64,000 bases of DNA, from positions 40,040,730-40,104,729 of the forward strand of contig NC_091160.1 in NCBI RefSeq assembly GCF_040958095.1. The letters run 5' to 3'. Shown here piece by piece: positions 36,313-49,623 of this stretch. Position 1 is the first letter of the stretch; each line of letters starts with the position of its first letter. The notes below the pieces were generated by a model, which had not been told where the DNA came from, searched no databases, and worked only from the letters and a program-made list of their open reading frames with translations. A program made the translations under genes and the position numbers. The DNA comes from Procambarus clarkii (lineage: Eukaryota > Arthropoda > Malacostraca > Decapoda > Cambaridae).

Positions 36313-38211
36313 TTGCACGTGGCTGCTGCAGCTAGATGTTGTGAATTTGTTCTCGACTGTTGCAGTGATACAGTGCCTTTGTGTATCGAGGAAATGGCTG
36401 AGGCGGTCTGCCTAGGTGATGGAAGATCCTGTACTGGGCCTGGAGAGTGTGACAGTGGGGATGGCAGACAGGATGATACTAGGCCGTATCAAGCAGTAGT
36501 AAACAGATATAAACGGAGAAATATTCAAAGACAGCGAGACGAAGACAGTGAGGAGGAAATAACAAAGAGACCAAAAAATGAAGACATGCTCAGCAGGACG
36601 CGGGAGATGCAGACTAATGGAAGGAAGAGGCTGTTGTTCCCTACAGCATGTCAACTGAATTTCCATCAAAAGCTGGAGTGGACGGTTCGTTTGGCTAAGG
36701 AGTTTTTTGAATATGAACCACTATTCAAGGAGGGTCTTCACCGGCCCTATATAACAGTTGGGACAGAGGAGGCCGTGGAACACCTAACGAAGGATGGGTT
36801 TGAGAATATTGTGATGGTTACTCCGGAAAAAGGTATGATGTACACCAAGGTCATAGTGTTTAAGTATCCAACTTATTTGGATCCTGATTATCTATTGCTC
36901 AACAATGATAGTGTTGTTTGGGCAAAGAGGAACAGTGTTCGTGGTGAAAAACAAAGCCAGGTTGTTGCCTTGGTAAAGGGTGAGGCTCCAGAAAGAATTT
37001 TTGTGCAAGGACTAGGCTACAGGAAAGTTGTAAAATACATTGAGGAGCCCATATTATGCATGAAGTGTTCTCGTTGGGGACATATGGCTTGGAAATGCCA
37101 GTTTGACTCCAGGTGTCGGTACTGTGGTAAGAAACACGACTCTCGAGAGTGTAGAGTCAAGATTAAAAACGGTGAAAAAATCGTCCCATCTTGTTGCAAT
37201 TGTCGAGGAAGCCACAATGCTGGTTCCTATCTATGTCGCATGAAGCCTCATCTGAGAGACTCGAGGACGGGTGCTACAAGCAGGATAGATGTATCCTCGA
37301 AGGAAGGAAAGATTGTGCAGCAGGAACATGGAGGAAACAGTTGGAAGCCAATGACAGCGCCTATGAACAATGTGTGGGAGAAAGGAACAGAGACAATTAA
37401 GGCGAGCCTAGGGAAAGTAGGAAATGCAGCTGAAAAAATTAAACCTTGTGGAAACAAGGTTCAGGTCAATATAGTGAACTCTGAGGTTGGTACTCAAATA
37501 TTGGAATATCTAAAAAAACTAGAAAAGAGGATTGAGGCATTAGAAAAATTAACTATGGGGGGTAGACGGGGTGAAGATGGTGGTGAAACAGGACGTGAAG
37601 TGGAAAGTGAAACAGGACGTGAAATGGAAAGTGAAACAGGACGTGAAATGGAAAGTGAAACAGGACGTGAAATGGAAAGCCAAACAGGACGTGAAATGGA
37701 AAGCCAAACAGGACGTGAAATGGAAAGCCAAACAGGACGTGAAATGAAAAGCCAAACAGGACGTGAAATGGAAAGTGAAACAGGACGTGAAATGGAAAGT
37801 GAAACAGGACGTGAAATGGAAAGTCAAACAGGACGTGAAATGGAAAGTGAAATAGGACGTGAAGTGGAAAGTGAAACAGGACGTGAAATGTGCGTTGAAG
37901 AAAGTAAGGAAGAACATGACGTATTGATGATAGAGGATAGTCAGGAAAATGAACTTTCTAGTAGTGTTAGCGTTCAACCTTCTGTAGTGACAAATGTCGA
38001 AACAAAGGTTAAAGTAAAACGGTATAGAGAAATAAGAAAGAAATTAGATATGAATAAGATCACCTTTGATGCTAGTAGCTGTTGTGCAAATGAGGAGAAA
38101 GCAGAAATGTTACAGTGTTGGGAGAGTCTGTCTGAGAAAATCTCGTATCTCATGGAATGTGACAGACAGGGCAAAGGTAGTTTTATTAAATCATGGATGA
38201 AAGTAGAGTGA
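36313..38211 (+). CDS. LINE ORF1, gag-like nucleic-acid-binding protein
   Basis: A 632-residue intact frame. LINE ORF1 proteins bind the element RNA and act as chaperones in the ribonucleoprotein. Residues about 95-245 form a globular part (WTVRLAKEFFEYEPLF ... KYIEEPIL). Three zinc knuckles follow from residue 249: CMKCSRWGHMAWKC (CX2CX4HX4C), CRYCGKKHDSREC (CX2CX3HX4C) and CCNCRGSHNAGSYLC (CX2CX3HX6C). A short helix LEYLKKLEKRIEALEKL (about 397-413) could form a coiled coil. It is followed by about 13 repeats of ETGREMES (about 423-525) and a charged C-terminus. The start could also be a later ATG, such as the one opening MAEAVCLGDG (residue 28). Confidence 0.88.
   Translation: MHVAAAARCCEFVLDCCSDTVPLCIEEMAEAVCLGDGRSCTGPGECDSGDGRQDDTRPYQAVVNRYKRRNIQRQRDEDSEEEITKRPKNEDMLSRTREMQTNGRKRLLFPTACQLNFHQKLEWTVRLAKEFFEYEPLFKEGLHRPYITVGTEEAVEHLTKDGFENIVMVTPEKGMMYTKVIVFKYPTYLDPDYLLLNNDSVVWAKRNSVRGEKQSQVVALVKGEAPERIFVQGLGYRKVVKYIEEPILCMKCSRWGHMAWKCQFDSRCRYCGKKHDSRECRVKIKNGEKIVPSCCNCRGSHNAGSYLCRMKPHLRDSRTGATSRIDVSSKEGKIVQQEHGGNSWKPMTAPMNNVWEKGTETIKASLGKVGNAAEKIKPCGNKVQVNIVNSEVGTQILEYLKKLEKRIEALEKLTMGGRRGEDGGETGREVESETGREMESETGREMESETGREMESQTGREMESQTGREMESQTGREMKSQTGREMESETGREMESETGREMESQTGREMESEIGREVESETGREMCVEESKEEHDVLMIEDSQENELSSSVSVQPSVVTNVETKVKVKRYREIRKKLDMNKITFDASSCCANEEKAEMLQCWESLSEKISYLMECDRQGKGSFIKSWMKVE
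37582..37890 (+). repeat. 24-bp in-frame repeat inside ORF1
   Basis: The unit GAAACAGGACGTGAAATGGA AAGT codes ETGREMES and is repeated about 13 times, with changes of Glu to Gln and a few others. It is in phase with ORF1. Confidence 0.95.
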
Positions 38212-38282
38212 GAATATTATCTTGGAGCGTTAATGGGTTAAAATCTAGTGCGGTGGATGTACACTATTATACTCTTAGATAG
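38193..38282 (+). pseudogene. Truncated LINE ORF2 start (endonuclease N-terminus)
   Basis: ATG at 38193 overlaps the end of ORF1 by 19 bases in another frame. The 29 residues begin MDESRVRILSWSVNGLKSS, which matches the first strand of the APE-type endonuclease (ILSWNVNGLR), then meet TAG at 38280-38282. The rest of the endonuclease and the RT are missing. The 19-base overlap is the usual ORF1/ORF2 arrangement. Confidence 0.78.
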
Positions 38283-38398
38283 TACTATATTAACCTGATA
38301 TGTTACATGGGATTCTTGTATTTGTACTCACTGAATTTGTGCGCCCCTTGAGGGACTTGAAGTATGGGAAGGGGTAGAAATAGCCTAAGCTAATCTTT

Positions 38399-38430
<32 letters not shown>

Positions 38431-38801
38431 TTGTCTCAATAAACCTACTTGAACTTGGAAGACCATTATGTATTAAAGTGTCAAATTATGGATAACCATA
38501 GAAATAAGGAAATAAGTAGTGTACCACTTCAAATTGTTTGGATGTGTGATAATGATATGATAGACAGAATACTTAGGAACTACAAGAATTTTGCCCCAAT
38601 GATTGTAACACTTACTATATTAATATGCAATGTTAAATGTTGTATTGTGATTTGTGTATCTGTACTCACTGAATTTGTGCGCCCCTTGAGGGACTTGAAG
38701 TAGAGGGGGGTAGAAATAGCCTAAGCTACTCTATCCCTTTGAGATGTATTTTTTTCTTGTCTCAATAAACATACTTGAACTTGAACTTGAGTACTGGTAG
38801 C

Positions 38802-39696
38802 CACTAGGCTACCGTACTGGTAGCCACTAGGAAGTACTGGGTTCTGTGAGAACCATCCACCCTCTGCCGTAAAGATTACTGTAAAATCAGTAGTTCGTAA
38901 AATTCGACATTTTAAATAGCAAAAATTAAATATTGATATACGTTTAGGCCTTAATACGAAAGAGGTTACCTAATGAGACAATAATAAACTTAGTAATGAA
39001 TATAATGAAGCCGTATTATTTTAAGGTATGCTATATTATTGTTGTTATTATTAATATTATTGCACAGAGAGTAATCACACTAACGTGACTGCATCAATGA
39101 GAAAATTCACAGCATAGGTTCAAACCCTCATCACTGCTCCTACGGATTTTCTCATTATTATTGTTATCATTTAGGGTAAAAACCCACACTTGTGTATATG
39201 TGAAATTTATGTAAGAAATTGACACCAAGTCTTTCGCACTCCCCTGAGTGCTTTATCAAGGTCTGAGTGTGTGATTAGGACGAGACTTACATCTCAACGT
39301 CTAATGAGGCTGCTATCGATTGATTGACTGATATAGATTAAGCCTGCAAAACGATGGCACGGGCATGAATAGCCCGCAGGTGGAAGCAGTCTGAAGCCAT
39401 TACCAGTATCAGTAGCCGATACTGAAGATCTGTGGATGAATAGGGTCTTTCATGGTCACTCGCAATTTGTCTTGGCATTAGGCTTGGCTGTTCAGGCAGG
39501 AGGCTTGTGGCTGGATGCGTCGTGTTACGTCTGCTATCCTCAGGCTGCTATCCTGGGTCTAGTCTTCTTATTCTTCTTGACCGCCTGACCATGTCGCCTT
39601 TATTCCCGACTGACGATGTACCTGCGGTGATATCTTCCACGGAAATATGGTCATGTGTCCTTTCCGTATTCTGGGAATTGGAGTTGTTATTAATCG
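38802..39696. other. Non-coding stretch after the LINE
   Basis: The minisatellite remnant ends near 38845. A 39070-39160 patch (ATCACACTAACGTGACTGCA, GGTTCAAACCCTCATCACTG) resembles the hairpin family at 49624-49740. No gene is visible. Confidence 0.5.
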
Positions 39697-39796
39697 AGGT
39701 GTTCATGTAGGGGGGGGGGTAGAAATAGCCTAAGCTACTCTATCCCTTTGAGATGTATTTTTTTCTTGTCTCAATAAACATACATTAGGTGTTCAT
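39697..39796 (+). mobile_element. 80-bp LINE tail insertion with 10-bp target duplication
   Basis: The insert 39707-39786 runs from GTAGGGGGGGGGGTAGAAAT to CTCAATAAACATACATT. AGGTGTTCAT lies on both sides (39697-39706, 39787-39796). Confidence 0.88.
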
Positions 39797-40103
39797 CCGA
39801 TGCCAGCCATCGTAACCCTCTCCATAGCCAAAAGATTATGGCTAGTAAGACTGCTTTCATTCATCCATTTATTGAGTTCTAATTTTAATTCACTCAGAAT
39901 TATTTTCCTAGTGTTGTTTTCCTTTGAAGTAAAGCGTTTGTTACCAACATATGTATTCACAGTATTTATTAGAACCCCTTCCACTACCTTTCTAGTTCTA
40001 ATATCATTACTTTTATAGGTAAATTTATTACATAAATTTCATATATACATAAGTGGAGGTTTTTATCCTGTCATTATGTCTGTGAGAAGACAATACCCAA
40101 CTA

Positions 40104-40109
40104 ATTATT

Positions 40110-40190
<81 letters not shown>
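40104..40190 (+). repeat. (ATT)n microsatellite
   Basis: About 29 units with one interruption (AGT). Confidence 0.98.
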
Positions 40191-40984
40191 TGTAAACACA
40201 GAATCCTGAAAAACACAGTTGGAGTAGATCTACAAACAAGATAACTAATTTACATATATCACACAGGCATGTAATCGGGAAGAGATAATGTGATATCATA
40301 AACTGATAAACATTCAGTGGTTGGCCTATATAATCAGAGAAACAGATATTCAGAGGAGCAGACTTAATTGAGACATATTTAACAGTACAAGAAGGTAAAT
40401 GTATAGTAGTTTAAATTAAAAACTAAACAGAATAACAGGATACGGTGGTTTAATCAGTTACATAAATGCATATATAAAATATTTGTTATTTAAGTATTAT
40501 GGACATCGTCAACAAGAATAATTGTTAGTATATTCGTTGTTAGTATATTGATTGTTAGTAGATTCAAAACTGTTGTATATTGATTGTAAAGTATATTGAT
40601 TGTTAGTATATTCAAAATTCTAAAAATTAGTAATTATATGCCTCGAATTATCTGTAAACTAGACCAGATATTCAGGATCTTTCCAATACACACAGCAACT
40701 GTGAAGTTTCTCTTCACAGAAACAAGTAAATTACATATTAATAACATTTTAATTTTAATCTTATTAAATAGTTTTAACATATAAACAAATTACAATTGAT
40801 AATATTATGTATGGGGGTAGACCTAATATATCTGTTGACAATGGGCAGGAGCGGGGAGATCCCTACCTTGTATATAGAGACGACTGAGTACGTTTTCATT
40901 CGCCTGGTGTCTCTCTTCACCTAGCAGTAAATGGGTAGCAAGGCATTAGTGAACTGCTGTACTTACCTAGTTGTACTTTCCTAG
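40191..40984. other. AT-rich DNA, no gene seen
   Basis: A few short local repeats occur (TTGTTAGTATATT near 40525-40610). Nothing else was recognised. Confidence 0.6.
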
Positions 40985-41261
40985 TTGTGCTTGCAGGGGT
41001 TCCGGTAGTGCAGTCGGGTTCGTTCTCGACACACACTCCAGGATTCTGGGTTCGAATCCCGGGCGGGACAGAAATGATTGGGCATCTTTTCTTTCACCTA
41101 ATGCCTCTATTCACCTCGTAAGTAGGTACTCAGGAGTTAGTCAGCTTGTTGTGGGGTTGTATCCTGGGCGGGGTCAGTAATTAGACCTTCGGGGGGGAAG
41201 ACCTCGATAAAAACCTAACGTGTATGAATACACTCTGGCTTCCTGTCCCTCGACACAATGA

Positions 41262-41347
<86 letters not shown>
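40985..41347 (+). mobile_element. SINE family B with (ATT)n tail
   Basis: A tRNA-like head, GGGGTTCCGGTAGTGCAGTC with the perfect B box GGTTCGAATCC, is followed by the body GGTACTCAGGAGTTAGTCAG, GGAAGACCTCGATAAAAACC and CTTCCTGTCCCTCGACACAA. It ends in about 28 ATT units (41262-41347), which probably grew from the SINE 3' end. Confidence 0.82.
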
Positions 41348-41351
<4 letters not shown>

Positions 41352-41354
41352 CTC

Positions 41355-41435
41355 CTGTTTCTCGTCTCCCTTGGGTTGCAAGATTTAGTTGCAAACCTCT
41401 GTAATTTTTCAATTTTCGTTTTATGTAATAAGCTT
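41355..41435 (-). mobile_element. Short CR1-like LINE fragment
   Basis: TAGTTGCAAACCTCTGTAAT and TTTCGTTTTATG match the 33190-33235 segment of the antisense LINE. Confidence 0.65.
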
Positions 41436-42310
41436 GCAGGGGTGGAGGGGGAAACCTCGAACAGACTAACAGGCTTTCTGTCCCCGACTACGGTAAACCA
41501 AACAGGCCATCGACACTAGTCAACGAAATGTTTTGTTTACTTAAGTTACTGTAATAACGCGACGTTTTCTATGATGATTCATTGATTGGATATTTTCTAT
41601 GGTGGGCGCGGCGGCGTGCGCCTGTGCCGACCTGCAGGCAGGCGCACACTGGCATTCCTCCACAGTGTCAACAGATTCGTGCTAGAGGGAACGAGTGTGA
41701 TTATTTGCTCTTAAGCCTATTACCTATGTACACATACATTTGTGACCGTTGGCTTTTTGCATCACGCGACTGTGTGGTGCGTGAAGGAGCGCTATGGTTG
41801 GCGCAGGGGAGGGGTTATGGGGACAGTGGCGTCGGGTAGAGCGGAGAAGGGATATTTGGTCGCGGGGAAATCTGGCGAGGTGGTGGTGGTGGTGTTGTGG
41901 TGTCTTGTGCCTGGCTGTGTTCCGTGCTCAGCCGTGTGTGTGTGTGTGTGTGTTCCGTGTGGCCTAGTCAGTTCCGTGCTCAGCCTCGGGGTTCCGTGGG
42001 CCCGCCTGCCTTACTGACGCAGGCCGCTTGACGTGTTCACAGTTTACCGCACCTTAATAACGTTCATCTTTTTTTGGCGTTATGTCACGCTTGGTGTTGG
42101 TCTTGTTTATGGGGGTCACAGCTTGTGCTGCCGTGTGTTCTGTCTTGTGTTCACTGGAGGCCACGTGTCTTGCTAAATGTCAGCCGCATTGTGCTATAAT
42201 TGTTCAGTGTTCACTGAGCGTCACGTTGGTAATCTGTAGTGTTCACTACATGTTTGTCGAACACAGAGCTGTATTCAGTGGTCGCAGTGTGTGTGTTGTG
42301 TTCAGAATGC
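41436..42310. other. Region left of the VNTR cluster, moderately GC-rich
   Basis: No convincing gene. A (TG)n run lies at 41936-41952. From about 42130, scattered GTGTTCACT words appear as if ancestral to the arrays that follow. Confidence 0.5.
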
Positions 42311-42319
42311 TTTGTGTTC

Positions 42320-42825
42320 ACAGTGTTTGTGTTCTGAGTTCACTGTGGTGTATTCTGAGTTCACTGTGGTGTATTCTGAGTTCACTGTGGTGTATTCTGA
42401 GTTCACTGTGGTGTATTCTGAGTTCATTGTGGTGTATTCTGAGTTCACTGTGGTGTATTCTGAGTTCACTGTGGTGTATTCTGAGTTCACTGTGGTGTAT
42501 TCTGAGTTCACTGTGGTGTATTCTGAGTTCACTGTGGTGTATTCTGAGTTCATTGTGGTGTATTCTGAGTTCACTGTGGTGTATTCTGAGTTCACTGTGG
42601 TGTATTCTGAGTTCAGTGTATTCTGAGTTCACTGTGGTGTATTCTGAGTTCACTGTGGTGTATTCTGAGTTCATTGTGGTGTATTCTGAGTTCACTGTGG
42701 TGTATTCTGAGTTCATTGTGGTGTATTCTGAGTTCATTGTGGTGTATTCTGAGTTCACTGTGGTGTATTCTGAGTTCACTGTGGTGTATTCTGAGTTCAT
42801 TGTGGTGTATTCAGTGTTCACGGCA
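42320..42825 (+). repeat. 21-bp VNTR A, about 24 copies
   Basis: The unit TTCTGAGTTCACTGTGGTGT A alternates with versions that have ATTGTGG. One short copy near 42615 shifts the phase. Confidence 0.97.
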
Positions 42826-43036
42826 TGTATATCTTCAGTGTTCACAGTGTTTGTGTTCTCAGCGGTCGCACCCACCGTATGTTATGTTCCCAGGACACTA
42901 TTACGGTGTGTTATCACAATGTGTTGTGTTCGGTGTTCACTGTGTTGTGTTCATGTGTCTCGCTGTATTATATTCAGTATGCGTTGTGTATATGTTCCCA
43001 ATACGTTGTGAAAAGCGTTGACTGTGTTGAGTTCAG

Positions 43037-43410
43037 CTTTCACAATGTGTTGTGTTCATTGGTCAGTGTGTTGTGTTCACTGGTCAGTGTGTTGTGTTCA
43101 TTGGTCAGTGTGTTGTGTTCATTGGTCAGTGTGTTGTGTTCATTGGTCAGTGTGTTGTGTTTATTGGTCAGTGTGTTGTGTTCATTGGTCAGTGTGTTGT
43201 GTTCATTGGTCAGTGTGTTGTGTTCATTGGTCAGTGTGTTGTGTTCACTGGTCAGTGTGTTGTGTTCATTGATCAGTGTGTTGTGTTCATTGACCAGTGT
43301 GTTGTGTTCATTGATCAGTGTGTTGTGTTCATTGATCAGTGTGTTGTGTTCATTGATCAGTGTGTTGTGTTCACTGGTCAGTGTGTTGTGTTCATTGGTC
43401 AGTGTATTGG
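43037..43410 (+). repeat. 21-bp VNTR B, about 17 copies
   Basis: The unit GTGTTGTGTTCATTGGTCAG T has blocks with TTGATCAG in the right half, which shows higher-order spread of a variant. Confidence 0.97.
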
Positions 43411-43414
43411 CCAG

Positions 43415-43755
43415 TCATTATGGTGGTGTTCAGTGGTCACATTATAGTGTTCAGTGGTCACATTATGGTGTTCAGTGGTCACATTATGGTGGTGTTCAGT
43501 GGTCACATTATGGTGTTCAGTGGTCACATTATAGTGGTGTTCAGTGGTCACATTATGGTGTTCAGTGGTCACATTATGGTGGTGTTCAGTGGTCACATTA
43601 TGGTGGTGTTCAGTGGTCACATTATAGTGGTGTTCAGTGGTCACATTATAGTGGTGTTCAGTGGTCACATTATGGTGGTGTTCAGTGGTCACATTATAGT
43701 GGTGTTCAGTGGTCACATTATAGTGGTGTTCAGTGGTCACATTATAGTATTCAGT
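43415..43755 (+). repeat. 21/24-bp VNTR C, about 14 copies
   Basis: The unit GTGTTCAGTGGTCACATTAT AGT/GGT occurs with or without an extra GGT triplet. Confidence 0.97.
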
Positions 43756-43984
43756 GGTCAGTGTTGTGTTCATGGTCTCTGTTGATGGTCATTTGTCACA
43801 GTGTGTTGGTGTTCAGAATCATCGTGTGATCTGTTATGTGCCTAGGGTCCAAAGCGCTGAAAATTCACACTGTATCATCACCTTTTCTAGGTTTTTAATA
43901 ACAATAACACACACGACAAACTTCTCACCGAATAACTTATTCGCAGGATTCATTTGTCGCATTCTATCCTGAGTTGTGTTAACA

Positions 43985-44200
43985 AATCAAATCAAATGTT
44001 TATTCAGGTAAAGTACATACATACAAGGGGTGATACATATATTGATGAATGTATAGATAGAGCTAGTACATACAATGCCTAAAGCCACTATTACACAAAG
44101 CGTTTCGGGCAGGAAAAACACTAAAGACTAAAACTTAATACTAATTGAGATTAAAGTATAAAATGTGTTGAGAAAATCTAAAAATAAAAAAAGGGGGGAA
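43985..44200 (-). mobile_element. LINE-like 3' tail, antisense
   Basis: AAATCAAATCAAATGTTTAT, then TCAGGTAAAGTACATACATA. On the minus strand it ends CCTGAATAAACATTTGATTT, parallel to other LINE tails here with an AATAAAC box and a short tandem end. Confidence 0.6.
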
Positions 44201-44810
44201 CATGGCAGAAAAACAGCAAAAATACAATTTTAATGTGTTCTCTTACGTAAAAGCGGAAAGTAAATTTTTTTAAGCGGAGTAAAATCGAATCGTTGTAGAA
44301 CATCTAAAATGGAACAATTGCTCTTAGCGCAGTAATATATATATAGCTGCACTAACTACGGTTCTTGTTTCTAATTAAATGATTGTCAGTTTTATCATAA
44401 TTTAATCAAACTTATCCTATCCTATGTATTATCCTATCCTATGTATTATCCTATCCTAATTTAAGCGTAACTAAAAGTAAGCCTATTAACCTATCCTAGC
44501 CGCACTTGCGGTTAACAAAATAAACTAAATCTATCCTAATTCTCTCAAAACTATGGTCGTCTAATATGGGACAGTTATTGGTGACGCGACAAACACATTG
44601 GTCACAATATCAGTCACCAAAAAACTGTTGGGACAAATAAACAATAAACTTACACATTACAACTGTGAAAAGGTAGCGGTATTCATTTGTCAAATGTACC
44701 TGATTTTAGACAAGTACAACTTGCAGTGTTCAACGTACAGTGTTCATCTAAAAGAACACTGTACAAGCTAAGATAAACTCTGGGGCGATTATAAAGTCAA
44801 ACCTTAATGG
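44201..44810. other. AT-rich DNA with short TCCTATCCTA repeats
   Basis: A (TATCCTATCCTATGTAT)n patch lies at 44405-44460. No gene. Confidence 0.6.
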
Positions 44811-44814
44811 CCTT

Positions 44815-45072
44815 GGGCCAGATTCACAAAGCAGTTACGCAAGCACTTACGAACCTGTACATCTTTTCTCAATCTTTGGCGGCTTTGTTTACAATTATTA
44901 AACAGTTAATGAGCTTCGAAGCACCAGGAGGCTGTTTATAACAATAACAACATTTGATTGGGAAGTTTTCATGCTTGTAAACTATTAAATAAATGTAACC
45001 AAAGCCATCAAAGATTGAGGAAAGATGTACACGTTCGTAAGTACTTGCGTAACTGCGTCGTGAATCTGGCCC
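44815..45072. mobile_element. MITE with long terminal inverted repeats
   Basis: It begins GGGCCAGATTCACAAAGCAG TTACGCAAGCACTTACGAAC and ends in the near-perfect inverse (GTTCGTAAGTACTTGCGTAA...GAATCTGGCCC), about 40 bp per arm. The middle also pairs: CAATCTTTGGCGGCTTTG with AAAGCCATCAAAGATTG. A second copy is at 61239-61623. Confidence 0.85.
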
Positions 45073-45084
45073 CTTGGCCTTATC

Positions 45085-45192
45085 TAATACGAAGTTCAAG
45101 TTTAAATATGTTTATTGAGACAAGAAAGAAATACATCTCAAAGGGCTAGAGTAGCTTAGGCTATTTCTACCCCCTCCCCCATAATACGAAGT
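45085..45192 (-). mobile_element. LINE tail insertion, antisense, with 11-bp target duplication
   Basis: The insert 45096-45181 is the reverse complement of the same tail (TTATTGAGACAAGAAAGAAA, GTAGCTTAGGCTATTTCTAC). TAATACGAAGT flanks it at 45085-45095 and 45182-45192. Confidence 0.88.
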
Positions 45193-48285
<3,093 letters not shown>

Positions 48286-48349
48286 ACGCAGAACGAAGTG
48301 TCCATGTAGCACGGGGTATGGTGAGCCCGCAAGTCTCTGGTCGCCAAGC

Positions 48350-48485
48350 TGTACCATTATAGGTAGCCGGGAGTTAGGCTTTTGTTATGTGGGTTGCATC
48401 GTGAGGACGGTCAGTAGTGGGCCTAGCCAACAGGTGGCCCCTTGATAACTTAAAGCGCAGGCTTCCTGTCCCCAACGACTGGAAT
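48350..48485 (+). mobile_element. SINE family B, truncated
   Basis: GGTAGCCGGGAGTTAGGCTT, GTGGGTTGCATCGTGAGGAC and GGCTTCCTGTCCCCAACGAC follow the order of the family B body. Confidence 0.6.
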
Positions 48486-48504
48486 TAAACAAGAGAATGG
48501 CCGT

Positions 48505-48640
48505 GAGCTCGTCATTAGGCTCTCGTAGGGTGTCATTAGCCTCTCGTAGGGCGTCATTAGGCTCTCGTAAGGCGTCATTAGCCTCTTGTAGGGCATCATT
48601 AGCCTCTCGTAGGGCGTCATTAGGCTCTCGTAGGGCCAAC
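48505..48640 (+). repeat. 21-bp tandem repeat, about 6 copies
   Basis: Units of GTCATTAGGCTCTCGTAGGG C with AGG/AGC variants. Confidence 0.9.
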
Positions 48641-48919
48641 ATCTCTCTCTCTGTGTGACAGTCTTCAGAAACCTCATTGTTCAATGGTCTCTCAAGTAAA
48701 TTAACTTATTTTATATTTATAAATTTTAAATACAATCTCAACACTAATGAAGTTACGTTTTTTTTCATATTGTTCCCATTATTTTAATGTACACCATTAA
48801 CTTTAATATCGTGGGAGATTTTGGTCAATTAATGAGGTTCCCAGAAAGTTGATTAACTGAGTTTGTGCAGCCAGAGCCACGAGGGAAGTATATCATGAGG
48901 AACCTTTTTGGTGGGCTGG

Positions 48920-49099
<180 letters not shown>

Positions 49100-49166
49100 G
49101 GGCCCTAACACTCTGGCTGATGCCTATATTACCGTAAGATGTATGTTCTCACTTCCCTCCCTCACC

Positions 49167-49295
<129 letters not shown>

Positions 49296-49623
49296 TCCTC
49301 TAACCTGACCTTCTACCTCTTCATTTCTCCCCCTCCCCCCCCCCGTCTTCTTAACGGACTCATCACATGTCTCCCCCCCTCCCCCCCCCCTCACCTGCCT
49401 CACGTTCACCTGGGGGCGTGTGTAGGGGGTGTGGGGTGGGGGGTTATTGTGTGAGAACAAAGATTACTGGTGCGTGTGGGCGGTGGGTTGGGGTGGGTGG
49501 GGGTGTGCCAGCGTGGGAGTAATGGGTGGGGGGGTGGGGGGTTGGCTGAGGGGTGGTGCTGGAATGGGTCCAATGGGGTTTGGAGTTGTTTGGTGGTGTG
49601 TGGGGGGTAATGGTAGGGTGGTT

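Larger units (their letters stand above)
36248..38801 (+). mobile_element. Non-autonomous LINE with intact ORF1 and deleted ORF2
   Basis: A 2532-bp element (36259-38790) is bounded by GTACTGGTAGC on both sides (36248-36258, 38791-38801). It holds an intact ORF1, the first 30 codons of ORF2, two copies of the family 3' tail (about 38310-38457 and 38650-38790), and a terminal (CTTGAA)n run. The left tail copy carries a long poly-T insert (38400-38427). Between the tails, DHYVLKCQI resembles the end of an endonuclease domain, so fragments of ORF2 may remain. Confidence 0.87.

Noticed and set aside
37549-37977. Minus-strand Phe/Thr/Ser/Cys-rich frame of 142 residues
   Set aside because: Shadow of the ETGREMES repeat in ORF1, which lies on the plus strand with zinc knuckles in frame.
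40985-41060. Possible functional tRNA gene
   Set aside because: A good B box and partial cloverleaf, but it continues into a SINE body found in other copies.
42082-43829. Long open frames of 309 and 334 residues on the plus strand
   Set aside because: They are produced by VNTR units whose length is a multiple of three; several frames on both strands are open at once and the peptides are simple repeats.
44400-44470. Telomere-like TCCTATCCTA repeats
   Set aside because: The arthropod telomere unit is TTAGG/CCTAA; these units are different and few.
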